DNA of 64,000 nucleotides from Yponomeuta sedellus (GCA_934045075.1 OW203722.1:961001-1025000), one strand, 5' to 3'. Counted from the stretch's first letter, positions 9,640 to 22,127 are shown. Translations and numbers: made by a program. Notes: generated from the letters alone by a model not told the origin.

Positions 9640-10876
9640 TAAATTATTTGCCTTTTTTCTAAGTTCTTTTTTCTAGTCTACTATCTAACTAACATATGTG
9701 AACTCGATACAGGCGTGAGTTCATACATATCTGTTAAAGATTTTTAATTATTTCTATTGACACAAAGTTATTTTGAAATATTACTGTGTATATATTTTTT
9801 CCTTCTGTTCTTTCCATCTTTCATTCATCATCATTATTCCTTCCATTTCCACGTAAATTAAGGTCAGCTGGAAGAAAATCCTCATTAGTATCTATTCGCT
9901 TGTTAGCTCGCCTTTGTACAAATATCTTTATTGTGCAATAAAGAAATTTCTAATGTAAACGTACTTATACAAAGTATAATTGTAAAGACACTTACAAATT
10001 TATGTAAAAGACTATAAATTAAGGGCTTAATTACTGAATATAAATTGTTATTATTTGTGCTAAAAAGGTTCGCAATCAAAGTTGTATTGTAAAGAGCGAG
10101 CTCCGAGGAATAACTCTCGCTGAAGACATTCTCCAATGAACATTAATGAGAAATTTTATAATCAAAACAAGGACGCCGTTTGTTCTAACCCTTCTGAGAC
10201 TGAGCGACTGATTCAGAGACATTCGATAACAATATTTCAGCTGAACTACGTTACTGCTGTACTGTTTTCTTCTAAGCACCGTGAACGAAATAATGCGAGA
10301 AATCTTGGCCGAGGTCTCAGCCTCAGTCAGAATAGGGGTCTATTCAGGAGTGTTTATTTACCTAAAAGTATCGCTCCTCCTTTTGTTCTGCTAATGGCGA
10401 CCGGAGTCGCCTCGAATTTGAATAAATGAGCGATGTTGCCAGCATTTTGTTTCCAAAATAATGAAGTTGGTGAATGCTAATTTTTATCGCGTTCCACTCC
10501 GTCGGGTTATCGCGGCGTCGCGGTCCGAGTGAACCGGTGACGATCAATGGTTGAAATACAATGCCAGAACGAACAAAAGGGCTTAAAAAGACTGAGGAAA
10601 TCAAAAACTTTCATCTTTGTATCTACGTAATTAAATTACACGTATAGTCCATTTAGTTTAAGTACTTAAAAATTTTAAACAATCACGATCCTTCTTTTTA
10701 TCGAAATACTACACTTTTTAAATCAACATCTTTACTCTTTACCATATTCAATCTGAAATTTAATGTCATTTCGTGAAAGTGAAGTAAAATAAAACTATTT
10801 TTATTTATTTAAATTTATTGCAATAAAAAGACTAATCAAGATTATTTACATTTACCTAATTACCTAAATAAATGTA
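9640..10876. other. No recognised gene
   Basis: AT-rich sequence with scattered short frames up to 97 codons (10136-10429) that show no domain. Nothing assigned. Confidence 0.35.
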
Positions 10877-11015
10877 ACATAATAAATAATAAATATTTAT
10901 GGACTTATTACACAGATCTCGTTAGCTCTATACTAAGTACAACTAAAAGACTTGTGTTACAGGTGCTAACTCGACGATAGATTTCATACAATAAATACAT
11001 AGATAACATCCAAAT
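10877..11015 (-). mobile_element. SINE D tail fragment
   Basis: Reverse complement of the SINE D 3' half: TTATTACACAGATCTCGTTA, then ACTTGTGTTACAGGTGCTAA and CGACGATAGATTTC. It matches 43163-43290 closely. The tRNA-like head is absent. Confidence 0.8.
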
Positions 11016-11321
11016 AACATAATAAATAAATAACCATAGAAATAACATAACATAATGAAATAACGTCCAGTGGCATTGTTTTTTAAACGAGGTAGGCTTG
11101 CTCGTTGCTTGGAATAATGAAGTAGCAATTACTGCAGGTCAACTGTGAAGGAAAATCTCGAAACTTATGTTTATGATAAAGAAGCTACTGACAATCACCT
11201 AGGTCCAAGAACCTAGGACTTTTAAGTATTTTTGCCAAAAATTACAACTTTTATCGGAATTCTATCCGGAATCGAAAATAGTTTTTTTTTATTATTTAAA
11301 GTAAGAAAAAAAAATACATTA

Positions 11322-11460
11322 AATATAGATAGATAGATAGAGAACACTTTATTGCACAACCAGAAAAATATTACAACCATGATTCTTAAATCTAAGTAAT
11401 GTTATACAATTGGCGGTCTTATCGCTAAGAGCGATCTCTTGTAATGCCTCCCATCCCCCG
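11322..11460 (-). mobile_element. LINE 3'-end fragment with (TAGA)n tail
   Basis: ATAGATAGATAGATAGAG is followed by AACACTTTATTGCACAACCA and the conserved GGCGGTCTTATCGCTAAGAG. On the minus strand it ends in CTGG.TG.GCAATAAAGTG plus a TCTA-repeat tail. The same 3' end lies at 30042 (plus strand), and related tails are at 12535 and 26555. Confidence 0.7.
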
Positions 11461-12326
11461 AAACCGACAAGGTTTATCTGTGGATTGGGTTTACCTAGTA
11501 GTCACCAGCTTAACATGTTGTTGGAAATAGTATAATAAGAGTGCTATGCTCGGCAAATAGCTTGAACAAACTCAGAATGAGCTTGCGATATACGCGCAAG
11601 AGCAAACATATTCAATTTTAGTCATTGTTGTTAGTTTGACTAAAACTTAAGTCTATAGAAGTCCGACTCACATCACAACGTCGCCCGCCAACTAAAAAAC
11701 GAAATGAGACCAAGCGATGTCAAACGCTTTTGGTCAAGCCACCTGTCGAGCATTGTAATACTTAAAGGTTAACGCGCGTGCACTGTAGTCCGCGCATTAA
11801 ACTCCTAGGTTCTAGATTGTAAGTTCTAAAAACAGTTGTCACTTTTTTGAACTAAAACTTTCGTAAGCACAACACATTGTAGACACCCGTATAACAATAC
11901 CCGTAAGTAGATCCGGACTCAAAGTCTACAACAGTTGTCACAGTTGTTATGATGTTGTTACTATTATTAAATTCTTTATTGCACCAAGTAAGTAACTGTA
12001 AAATAGGCGGGTTCACTATATAAAAAAACGTATTATACAACAAGTCATGATTTTTTCCTTTGGTAGCACTTTAAGATATGTGATTCTGATCCTATTTAGC
12101 TCTAAGTTACCCTCTCAGCAATCAGGACTTGCTTCTTTCGACAGAAGGACAGTTTTCATAATCAAGCGCACTTGTCTATCCTGTTCAACCCTCCTTCTAT
12201 AGAAATTGGGTCAGTGAAGAGTAAAATTATGTTTATTTTTTGTATCTACATGTGTAGTTGTTTAACATGAATTTGCATTTCGTATCTCACTTTGAACTAA
12301 CCTTACTAGTAAATCCCGTTTCTTTA
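11461..12326. other. No recognised feature
   Basis: No gene or repeat boundary is supported. One short frame (63 codons, minus) has no domain. Confidence 0.35.
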
Positions 12327-12432
12327 AGTAGCCTATATTGCCCACTGCAGGGCACAGGCCTTCTCTCAAACTGAGGGAGTATGGGCTTAATTACCACGCA
12401 TGCCCACCGCGGATTGGCATTTAAAACGTTGA
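12327..12432 (-). mobile_element. SINE C fragment
   Basis: GTAGCCTATATTGCCCACTG, GGCACAGGCCTTCTCTC, then ATGGGCTTAATTACCACGCA and GCCCACCGCGGATTGGCA. This is the clearest copy of the 3' terminus of family C (read on the minus strand). Confidence 0.75.
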
Positions 12433-12534
12433 AACATCAAACCAGCAACCGAGGCTGAGAGCTTCGTCTCTACTCACCATGATTAAGCTCTGAGTATCCT
12501 GGTCAGACTCTCCCGAGAAAAAGTCAAGATAAGA

Positions 12535-12650
12535 TAAGAATATTCTTTATTGTGCATTTGAAAAACTACAAATACAAAATAATTACAATTTTACATAGTA
12601 CCATTGGCGGCCTTATTGTTAAAACCAATTTCTTCCAGACAACCTTACGA
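12535..12650 (-). mobile_element. LINE 3'-end fragment
   Basis: ATTCTTTATTGTGCATTTG, then CCATTGGCGGCCTTATTGTT and TTCTTCCAGACAACC. On the minus strand this is the same conserved LINE end as at 11322 and 26555. Confidence 0.65.
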
Positions 12651-13607
12651 TCGAAAGTTGCTGAATGAAATTAGAAAGACGGGTAGCCAGTGCTAATTTT
12701 ACTATTGACACATACTTATATTTAATAATTATACACTTATATAAACTTATAATTTATTATAAACATACATAAATACTTTATAAGTAAAGTAAGGTTATGC
12801 GGTTAGAAAACAAAAATATTATTCGAATAATTATTTAAGCAGTCGCAAAGTTCTGGGCCGCAACTGTTTAGTAAACTTAATAAAATTTGTTTTGCCATTG
12901 ACGCGCTAAAAAGAAGATAATTATTAAAAAAAAAAATTTGTACTTTTAGCTTAATAATGTTATAAGATTGTAGGAAGATCGGGGTATCTGTAACACAGGT
13001 TTCAACTGACAGGTTTTTACAGAGACCCAACGACTAGTAAACTGTAACTGCTTCTTTTTGAATGGAGAATTATTTGTTTATTATAATATTATTAGATAAT
13101 TTAATCTACAATAAAAATAAGTATATTTGTGTAACTTAAGAGTATTTATTTTTATAACCAACCAATAAGTGGCGAGGGCAAAAAAAACCTTAATGCCAAA
13201 CTGTAGAAAAAAAAAATTTCCTCTGAAAACAACAGTTAACCCCCTCGTATTTGAAAAATATTAAAGATTATTCTGAAAAAAAAAACTAAAAAAACAAAAG
13301 TTGTTTTAAGCACTGGCCCAAGTAGGGTATTTCATCAAAATTGCGTTTTAGCGGTGACCCCGTATTCGCAAAGCTCCTACTCAGCTTATATCGGTACCTA
13401 CAATTACAATTTCAGTCGGCTCGCAATAGAATTAACGTGAGCTTTGATGCATAGCACAGCCGGCCTGCATATCTAACTATCGTCAGATGGAGGCACCTAA
13501 TGGAGTGAGACAATTGCTAATTAGGCGACATGCAACCAGACGTCGAAGACAGGCCCGTCTGCACGACGAGACTAACAGACAGTTTGCGTTGTTACTGGCC
13601 CTGCCAT
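12651..13607. other. AT-rich, nothing assigned
   Basis: No gene. Homopolymer A runs and short frames only. Confidence 0.35.
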
Positions 13608-13860
13608 GTGTACATACATACATAACCTCACGCCTGTATCCCAGAGGGATAGGCAGAGATCAAGGACTGCCACTTGCCATGATCCTGACAGATCAGCTTG
13701 GCTTCATCAACGTTCATAGTCGTTGCATGCACGCACGCCGGTTTCGAGTACATTTTATCTTCCCCTTTGTTAATACATCCCCTATTTGGTCCATGTATGT
13801 CCGCCTGGGACGTCCCTTACCAGACATTCCACTCACATTCGCAGTATATAATTATTACCC
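13608..13860 (+). mobile_element. Dispersed repeat family E (CATAACCTCACGCCTGTATC..), longest copy
   Basis: Runs from ACCTCACGCCTGTATCCC through GCATGCACGCACGCCGG and CGCCTGGGACGTCCCTTACC to CACTCACATTCGC. Fragments recur at 26270, 28518, 32630, 35355, 44465, 55655 and 63000. I recall this repeat as abundant in moths. The 129-codon frame across it is not a real gene. Confidence 0.7.
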
Positions 13861-13894
13861 TACCATGTGTTATTAAGTAAAATTATCAACCTGG

Positions 13895-14060
13895 ACCTAA
13901 AGTCTAATAGTTTATAGTTTTTCAATAGAATGATATAAGCAAGCCCGTGGTTATTATTTGCCTCACTTTGGTAGTCTACAAAGCAATATCAGTACAGTGT
14001 CATTCCAAGGGTAAAACTTACTTAAATTAGAGACAAGAAAATCCTGTAAATTCTGAGCAT
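13895..14060 (+). repeat. Repeat family X, diverged copy
   Basis: AAGTCTAATAGTTTATAG, TTTGCCTCACTTTGGTAGTC and GTCATTCCAAGGG match the copies at 35688-35895 and 42226-42420, but the CTCTCGCGAAGAAG hairpin of those copies is missing. Confidence 0.6.
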
Positions 14061-14211
14061 TTCCTGATGTCCTTGCTTGGTTGCTGTGGTACAAATATCA
14101 CTGTTTGGTACCAGGACAAGAGTTGTGTGCCAGAAGCGTAGTTACTATAGTATTCGTAAGCTATGACGTAAGCTACAACAGTTTTATCGGTTAACTAGAC
14201 AGAAGAAAGTA

Positions 14212-14677
14212 GAAGCGCTAGTGGCCTAGTCGAACCAAGCCGTTATCCGTTATCAACCCTTGTATGTCCCCACTGCTGAGGCACGGGTCTCTTCCTGCAT
14301 CGCAGGAAGGTTAGGCCATACTCCACCACGGGGGCCAAGTCCGGGTTGGTGGAGGGTTGTAAGACAGTGGCGTCCAGTGACTACCACTAGTGGCATTTTT
14401 CCGAGCGCTTCCGTGCTTCGAAAGGCATGTTAAGCCGTTGGTGTCGGCTGTCATGTAATGACAGTCGTTAAGCCATGTCAGAGGCCTTATGTAAGGCTTT
14501 GACAGTAAGGCCCGCCACTGTCTTACGATCCTTCACCAACCCGAACTTGGCCCCCGTGGTGGAGTATGGCCTTACCTTGCTGCGATGCAGGAAGAGACCC
14601 GTGCCTCAGCAGTGGCCTAACCTTCCAGAAAGAGACCCGTGCCCCAGCAGTGGGGACATACAAGGGTTGATATCGAA
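14212..14677 (+). mobile_element. 5S-like SINE, rearranged with internal inverted duplication
   Basis: Three blocks in series. First, 14212-14240 is the plus-orientation head (GAAGCGCTAGTGGCCTAGTC). Second, 14251-14371 is the 3' end in minus orientation (TATCAACCC to GTAAGACAGTGGCG). Third, 14372-14677 is the remaining body and 3' end in plus orientation, ending GGGTTGATATCGAA. Blocks two and three can pair over more than 100 bp. The 3' end itself has a local duplication (CCGTGCCTCAGCAGTGG then CCGTGCCCCAGCAGTGG). Confidence 0.88.
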
Positions 14678-14689
14678 AGACAGAATAAA

Positions 14690-17600
14690 TAATAATATAC
14701 CACTATCCTTTTGAGCCAGATTCTCAAACATAATATGCAACTATGAGTAGATTTGGCGTCGGGTAGAGCATTAACAATTTTATGGCCACTCGGGGGTTAA
14801 AACAAGGCTGGTTTACTTTCATTACCCTACACTTGACCCCCCGGCCGTGCCAAATAAGGAGCCTTATTGACAGTAGGTCCTAACCGTACTGCAGCTAACA
14901 AACCAACTGAACTTAAAAACAAGGCTGTAAGCAATCGTCGTGTTCTGGCATGATACCTATCTGGTGATGAGGTGCCGAGCCCGGCAAGGTCGGAAGTCGA
15001 AAAAGGCATTTCGATGTAAGGAATTTACGTTCAGTTGGTTGATTGACAATATACAACGTCTTCGTGGCGAGTTGTAGTGGAGAAAGAGACAACGAAAAAG
15101 CAGACAAATGATCAACTCTGACCATTTTTTTCTCAAATCATCCTAAGTGGTAGTTAGTACAAGTAGCTAATTAACAAGATCCTTTGAGCGTAATCAACAC
15201 GCGTCAATAATAAACATGAGTCTATTTTTACAAAAGTAAGAAACCACTGACATTTTAACGTTGTAATATTTTACATCTCGTCTTATTCACCATCAGGTAA
15301 AACCGAGTAAGGTAAGAAAGTCAGACCTAGGAAACATAAAATGTCATGTCAATTGGGTGGAGTCGACCAAGCCGCTGGTTTCCTTTACCGTTAAAATCAA
15401 GTGGGACAGGCCGACTTACCTGTCAGGATGGTATGAGTGATAGGCAAGCCTTAAAAAAATATTCCAAGCACTGCAACCACTGAGTGGTCCCTTCACCCAT
15501 CTAGTGTGAGTGCTCCTGTACGCTATATAAATCATCATCTTCCGTAAATGCGAAGGCTAAAGTTTTCACACATACTTTTTTGTCTACAAAATAAGTCGTG
15601 CATTACATTACATATTATACATGTTCATTACACATTGATATTCCAGTGACTTCCATTTCAATACAGCTCAACTGTCATGTAGGTGGTTCGGTGATCTATT
15701 GATTGGCGGGTGCCGTATTCTCGAAGATCGCACAGTGAGATATAACAGGTGAGACGTCAGTCTTGATCAGGCATTGTAGGTACGAGGCTTAATTAGGTGT
15801 CCATTTAACGAGTAGGTTGGAGGGAGAGTAGGTAGTCATGTGTGAAGTATACAGTAATAGACAGGGTCAGACTGAGTCTAAGGGGCCCGGGTGGTATTTT
15901 TGCTTTTAGGGGCCCTCCGCACGCAACCTATCAGATCAATCAACAAAGTAATTTAAGTTTTAATGACATTGTAATATTTTTCATTATTTTGCTATTACAT
16001 GTCTAAAATTAAGAATGCCAATATTTGTAGGCCGCGAGGCAAAATATGATTGTATAGTAGGAGTATACTAAAGACATCCTATTTTATTTACTTCGTTCAA
16101 TGTTTCGATTTAAATATACAAAACTCGGTTATGGGGGCAGGGGAAGGGGGGGGGGGGGGGTTGCACAGGCTGGGGACCCGTAAGCCAACGTCACCCTGGT
16201 TCTATGCTCAATCCGGCTGTGTATGACCAAATGAAAATAATTCAATCTTATGTAAAGGTAGCGCGTAGATAATGATGAAATTGCAGGTATGATTGATTGA
16301 TTGAATATGTTTACTTAAATAGAAATATAGACGTTGTTTCTGCCAAACAGCATAACAGTTTATTTGCAGATGTTCTTGATTTCGCAATGTAGTTTATATG
16401 CCGTGAGTATAAATCCCATCCTTCAAGAGCTGAATGGAGGAGCACAATTTTCGAAATGGGTCGACGGAGGTCAAATTCAGATGCGCAAATTCATGGTTAT
16501 ATTGAAAATTATTCAAAACTACTGAACCAACTCATAATAAATAGTACAGTAATAGAAGTAGTTATTATATATTATTATAGTTACCTAGATTAACCCCGTG
16601 TTTAGCGTATGCTACCATCTCTTAATTCACCGTTAACAGATGTCATATTTTCTTTGTTTGTACTTTAGACAACTGACAGCTATTAACATGATATTTACTG
16701 ATTCTTAGACCATCAGAACCATGGGTTAACCGTAAAGCTTACGTCACATTATTTCAGCAAAAGACTTCGTAAGGAGTAATGCCTCTCCTGATTTAAGTTG
16801 GTCTTAACCCACCCAAATCAGGAAAGGCATTACCAATCAAACGGAGGCGCCGCTCGGTTCCCTTCGAGTTAAATTTTCCGGGACACAATTAGCGGGGAGG
16901 GCTCCCCGGGAGGATGAAAGGAGACCATTAAATGGTGAAAGCGTCTCATTGTTTAGAGCGTCGGAGTTTCGGCTTTATACTCCGAGGCTTCTTTGTTTGC
17001 CGAATGCCCCCTGCGTTCGTAATTTCGTATAAATCAACGTTAAACACCAAGTTTTGCGGTTTTAGTTGAAGCACACTGGATTTAGGGTTACTTTGTAGAT
17101 TTCACGCCACTTTGGAATTGGCCCCGGCGTCTTTTGTGTCGCGCGAGGTGTAAGCATTCGTTTTTGGTCGCGTCCGTGTCGTTTTTCGGGGGAATTATGA
17201 AAGCTTAGTGGCTGAACCATTGCAAAAGGACCTTTCGCGAAAGAAGACCTTTTCAAAAAGTCTTCTTTCTTTCAGTGCGGTACTTCGCACGCCATTAATT
17301 TTATTTATTTATTTCTTTATTTTAGAGACAAAAAACAGAAGAGCAATTGTAACTCAAATGGACAAAGTGAATTGAATGAATGAATATTCGTTCAGCTCCG
17401 TTACCCATTGTTATTTCGTCAGGTTGTTGTATATTTTATTACAGTTTTATTTTCTTTTATAGTGTTTTCTAGTTAGATTAATTCTGATTTCTTAGCCGTT
17501 GTCACTCGCAAAATCAGGACGAATCGATACAGATATTATTTGTCAAAATCTGACTACTGGTTAAGGAGCTATGGGGGAATATAGAATGGGACATTAATAT

Positions 17601-18416
17601 GTACATACATTGGCATTAAAAATTATTTTGATGGAGTTCTATAAAATCAGTAAAATCTGGCAAAGAACCACTCTTACGGAACCCTACACTGCGGCCCGAC
17701 ACGCACTTATTAAAAGAGCTGGCAGTCCAACACAACATAAAATTTTCTCGTGTGAACACTTTTTTCAGAGCAAGTAGAGCATCTGAACGGGCCATTGTTC
17801 AGCAAGTACATTACGGATGACTTTGCATCAAAAAAGCTAAGGTTGACCTGCGTCGACTGTACTTGCGCTTCGTACTTGGGCAAGCAACTACGCATAGCTT
17901 GTAAGCGGTATTGCAAGCTTCGTCCTTAGCTAAAGCTAGGTTGACCTTTTGTTAAACCCGCTGGAATAACGAAGTTAACTCCTTTCGGCGAAATAGTCTG
18001 AATTGTACTTCAAACAGAGCGCACGATACTAAAGAAAAAAATCCTAACTCGCGTAATTTAATTCAAATTGAAGAAAATCTGGTTTCCACTTAGTTGAACG
18101 TAATACTCAGTAATTGTTGACGACTGTCTAGACATTGAGTCTCGTTAGACTCATGTTATTGATAAAATAACCTACTGATTACGGGTTAAACTTAGTAGGC
18201 CACTAACTCAAGGAATCTCCTTCTTGTATTTACAGTTTTTTAGGCTTAATTTGTAACTCTGTATATACTAAAAGGCAAATAAATGAACAAAAGCCTTACG
18301 CGGTGTTAACTCGCCACCAAGGTAATGACAATCATAACTTGTTTTATAATACGGTTTTTTTTTTCACTGTATTTATTAAGATTTATAATGTTCACTTTTT
18401 CCAAAAACGCGTTACG
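14690..18416. other. 3.7 kb without recognised gene
   Basis: Mostly unassigned. A G run lies near 16147-16161. Two degenerate blocks (15900-16200 and 16850-17250) are moderately GC-rich but contain no frame with a domain. This is the longest stretch with few recognised repeats, so it may be old or unique intergenic sequence. Confidence 0.35.
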
Positions 18417-18569
18417 ATATCAACCTTCGTATGTCCCCACCGCCACTGTCTTACAATCCTCCACCACCCCAGACTTGGCCCCCGTGGTGGAGTATGGCCT
18501 AACCTTCCTAGGATACAGGAAAAGACCCGTGCCCCAACAGTAGGGACATATAAATGGTTGATAACGAAT
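18417..18569 (+). mobile_element. 5S-like SINE, snap-back 3' fragment
   Basis: Begins with 25 bp of the 3' end in minus orientation (ATATCAACCTTCGTATGTCC), then switches to plus orientation at GCCACTGTCTTACAATCC and continues to the normal end GGTTGATAACGAA. Both termini are therefore the same end in opposite orientations. Confidence 0.85.
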
Positions 18570-20259
18570 ATCTAGCAAAAGGCTCTGTTGTTCATTTAAG
18601 GTCAAAGTTCTTTTATTTCTAATACCGCATACTACTTAGAAAGTGCAGTGCCCTAAGTGGGCATCATGCAAAAATTATGGATTACCAGGTGTATATGCAC
18701 CGTGCGGTATATAATAGAAAGCTACATTAAATTAATTCTCAAACAAATGCACGTTCAATTTGCAATGACTTTTGCTGAAAATCAGCGTCGGCAGTGGAGC
18801 ATGTTCCCTGGCGACTTTAAGCTGAGCACAAGGCCTTTTGCCAAATTTAGTTCTTAAGACATTTTCTCAGTTATTGTACCTTGTTATTTTTTTGTTGGCA
18901 ATAAAAACATTTCACTTTCAATGGTACCTTTAGGAAAGGCCTTCTACGCCGCCTATTTGACATTAACACCCGGAGCGACCTCCTCGTTAATATTAACACA
19001 AATTGCTTTGACACGGACAAGCCCCGCGCCAAGCGTTAAACATCAGTGAAAAATTCATTGCATCGTAAATAAATACGAGTGAGCGGTACAAAAGGCTCGC
19101 GGCTCATTTTGATAACTGGGACGGACCTATTCGGGCGTCAGTTAACTCGATGCTTGAAACAAAAAAAAAAACACTGGCCAAGTGCGAGTTTCATCGATTG
19201 ATAGAGAACACATAAAAAGGAAATTACACAGATATTCCTTAACCTTTTAACAGACCGCGGCCTTATCACAAAATATACAATTACAGTTGTTAGACAATAT
19301 AGATCTTTTGCCTTTCCTGAACCACCTGCGGGTTGTCTGGTAGAAAATTCAATTAGCATTAAGTCGACCTTTTGTACATTTTCTTTTGTGCAAAAAAAGA
19401 ATTCATAATAATAGAAGAGACTTTATAAATAAAACTCAAGGTAGATCAACAACAGTGCCGTCAGAAAAGAGTCATTGACAGTATTAATGATACCCAAGTA
19501 TAAAATTAAAAATACGGACAGAAAGTGTCAATGATCTTAAACCCTTAGAAAATTAATCGAGCAAACGATGGTGGAATGATCTCAACAAATTCTCGCTGGA
19601 GTGCCAAATGACCACAAATCTTGGTCTAAAAGAAGGCAGGCTTTTGACCAGCAGTGAAACATACACATGATGGAGGTTACATTAAAAAAGTATTAATAAC
19701 CTAATTCCGGATTGAGTTAATGGATTTTTTGCCGGAAATGACCAACGAGCTTCTATACTACGCGTACCAAATTCTGAAGGATTCCAGTCAAATGAGATGA
19801 TTTCATTTGCATAACTAAGCCCCAGGTTTCGCTATACAATTCGCAAAGTTCCGCATCGTTTCCCACCGCAGCAGATCATGAGAATTGCGCCGCAGATAAC
19901 AATAATGTTAATGCGTTTTCAGGTCTAAGCCTGCTAATTTATGGCTCTATTAAACTCGTTTGGGAGCTTGTACAACTGATAAATTGTGGCGATAGCGCGC
20001 TTCACTGTTAAACACTTGATAATGCGATGTTACGGCCGTTTACAGGCGGCAAAAAGCTGAAAGGGGAAAGCTGAAAGGTTTGTTCTAATCGTGTATGAAT
20101 GAGTACTTTCTGTTGGGAAGGATGCGGCTGCTGTTGCCTTGCTTATAAAGTTATATATAAAACGTTATGGCAGTGGAAGTCTGGGGTACAATGCTTAAAT
20201 TTACTTATCCGTATGTTTGTGAATAGCTCGATTCCAGAAAATATGCGTTCAAAATATGA
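18570..20259. other. No recognised gene
   Basis: About 1.7 kb. A TAACCTAATTCCGGATT motif near 19698 resembles the end of the small element at 26713. Nothing else is supported. Confidence 0.35.
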
Positions 20260-20504
20260 ATCGCTTCCGTGCTTCGCAAGGCACGTTAAGCTGTTGGTGC
20301 CGGCTATCATATAATGTCAGTCGTTAAGCCATGTCAGAGGCCTTATGGGCGGCTTGATAACTTCTGACTGTAAGACTCGCCACTGTCTTACAACCCTCCA
20401 CCAACCCGGACTTGGCCCCCGTGGTAGAGTATGGCCTAACCTTCCTTCGATTAAGGAAGAGACCCGTGCCCCAGCAGTGGGGACATACAAAGGTTGATAA
20501 CGAC
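20260..20504 (+). mobile_element. 5S-like SINE, 5'-truncated
   Basis: Starts inside the body (TCGCTTCCGTGCTTCGCAAG) and runs to the 3' end GGTTGATAACGA. The tail hairpin reads CTTCCTT..AAGGAAG instead of CTTCCTGC..GCAGGAAG: the G-C pair at position 7 is replaced by T-A, keeping that base pair. Confidence 0.9.
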
Positions 20505-21114
20505 GAACGATATAAATCTGACAGACAATGCTTCGTCTTGGATTTCGGCATATATTTCGTACTTTATCCTGAAATAACTTCAAGAAAAGCGGCCACACAT
20601 ATGGCGCATAAGCGGATCGAATTAAGAGCGTTGTTACTAAGAGCTGCTCCTCGGTCATACACGACAGCCTTAAATAGAAGCTTTGCCACCTAGAAACGTT
20701 TTATTTAATCTCTAGTTATGTCTTACATTGCTGTAAAATCGCCACCACGGACTTTTTTATTGAACTTTTTCGAAGTGTTTTAATCAGTGGTGTTTTTATA
20801 AATAAGGCCATACATTTTTTGTAAGAAATAACATGTAATAAAAATTTATGGAAATAACATACCTTCGCTATGTAAACATTTAGTATTATTACAGATATTG
20901 TTTTGAAATATTGTTTTATTTTTCATGGTATAAAATCAAATGAATTTATTTCAACGTAACGAATTTCCATTCGGTTAGCTAAATGTAGAATGTAAAATGT
21001 AAGCCGCTGCCTTCGGGCCGTCTTAAAGTGGAGAAAAAGGCAGTGGTAAAAAAAAATCCACTCGGACCATCTTTTCTCAAGTCAACTTGAAATTGGAGCA
21101 ACAAAACTAAATGG
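20505..21114. other. No recognised gene
   Basis: Nothing assigned, apart from an ATTTATTTCAACG / AGAATGTAAAATGTAAGCC block (20940-21003) resembling 2200-2275. Confidence 0.35.
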
Positions 21115-21230
21115 TATCAACCTTTTGTAAGTCCCCACTGCTGGGGCACTGGTCTCTTCCTGCGTCTCATAAAGCTTAGGCCATACTCCACCACGGGGGC
21201 CAAGTCTGGGTTGGTGGAGGATTGTAAGAC
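21115..21230 (-). mobile_element. 5S-like SINE, 3' fragment
   Basis: TATCAACCTTTTGTAAG, then CCACCACGGGGGCCAAGTC to GGAGGATTGTAAGAC. The tail hairpin is disrupted in this copy. Confidence 0.85.
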
Positions 21231-21510
21231 TCAACAAACATTCCTAAAATAGCGCGACTGTTCATTTATTCTCCCGTGCCTACCAACCAAATGGCATTGG
21301 CAGCTCGCCGCCCATCCTCTACATATTCACAGCGTTTTGTGATTCTTGGAATGGAAATGCTAATAGAATCCGTTCTTGGAAGTGTCTATTCATCTTCAAC
21401 GCAGAAGTAGCATAGCATTAGCATATTCAATGTACTCAGTGACAGTTGCTTAACCAATTTTAGCGCACATTAAAATTGCAAATAGTTGTAGCTAGATATT
21501 TAATTTAGCA

Positions 21511-21869
21511 GCGCTCGTAGCTCGTGGAAACGAGTGATTGGAATCAATTCCTAAGGTCAACAACAGCCGCGGCCAGGTACTGGATGGGTGACCGTCCCGT
21601 TACTACCGCTAGTGGCATTTTTCCGAGCGCTTCCATGCTTCGCAAGGCACGTTAAGCCGTGGGTGCCGGCTGTCATATAATGGCAGTCGTTAAGCCATGT
21701 CAGAGGCCTTATGGGCGGCTTGACAACTTCTGACAGTAAGGCCCGCCACTGTCTTACAATCCTCCACCAACCCGGACTTGGCCCCCGTGGTGGAGTATGG
21801 CCTAACCTTCCTGCGATGCAGGAAGAGACCCGTGCCCCAGCAGTGGAGACATACAAGGGTTGATACGAA
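21511..21869 (+). mobile_element. 5S-like SINE, near full length
   Basis: A head of about 100 bp resembles 5S rRNA, with GTCAACAACAGCCGCGGCCAG and GTACTGGATGGGTGACCGTC matching the region of the 5S internal promoter (A-box/IE and C-box). A body of about 280 bp follows (CCGAGCGCTTCCATGCTTCG, GCCGGCTGTCATATAATGGC, CCACCAACCCGGACTTGG). Two hairpins come near the end, CTTCCTGC-GAT-GCAGGAAG and CCCCA-GCAG-TGGAG. It ends GGGTTGATACGAA with no poly(A). The 5S match is from memory of insect 5S sequences. Confidence 0.88.
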
Positions 21870-21947
21870 CAGTGCAAACCTCTTTACACCATTCTTTATA
21901 TTTCTTTTTCTGATTATCATTTTCAAATATTTAAATTATGTCACACA

Positions 21948-22113
21948 CCTATTTAGAGGCTAAAAATTTCACCCATGCCGGGATTCGAACCCGCAACCTG
22001 TGGCTATCCGTGCCAACGCTCTACCAATTGAGCCAATGGGCGACTCACGCCCATTTACATTTTTTAAATTTGTTCCTTAGCACGGGTTAGTGCATTAAAA
22101 ATAAAAATAGTAT
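21948..22113 (-). mobile_element. tRNA-like foldback SINE (family A)
   Basis: Flanked by a 14-bp duplication, AATTATGTCACACA (21934-21947 and 22114-22127). On the minus strand it has the 5' module, a short linker instead of the inverted arm, the tRNA-like core (GGGTTCGAATCCCGG) and the 3' end AGCCTCTAAATAGG. Confidence 0.93.
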
Positions 22114-22127
22114 AATTATGTCACACA

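Noticed and set aside
13487..13876. 129-codon frame as a host gene
   Set aside because: It overlaps repeat family E, which is found in several other places and in both orientations.
21511..21620. Possible 5S rRNA gene or pseudogene
   Set aside because: Only the internal promoter region is similar. The ends of 5S rRNA are absent, and the segment is always joined to the same tail of about 280 bp.
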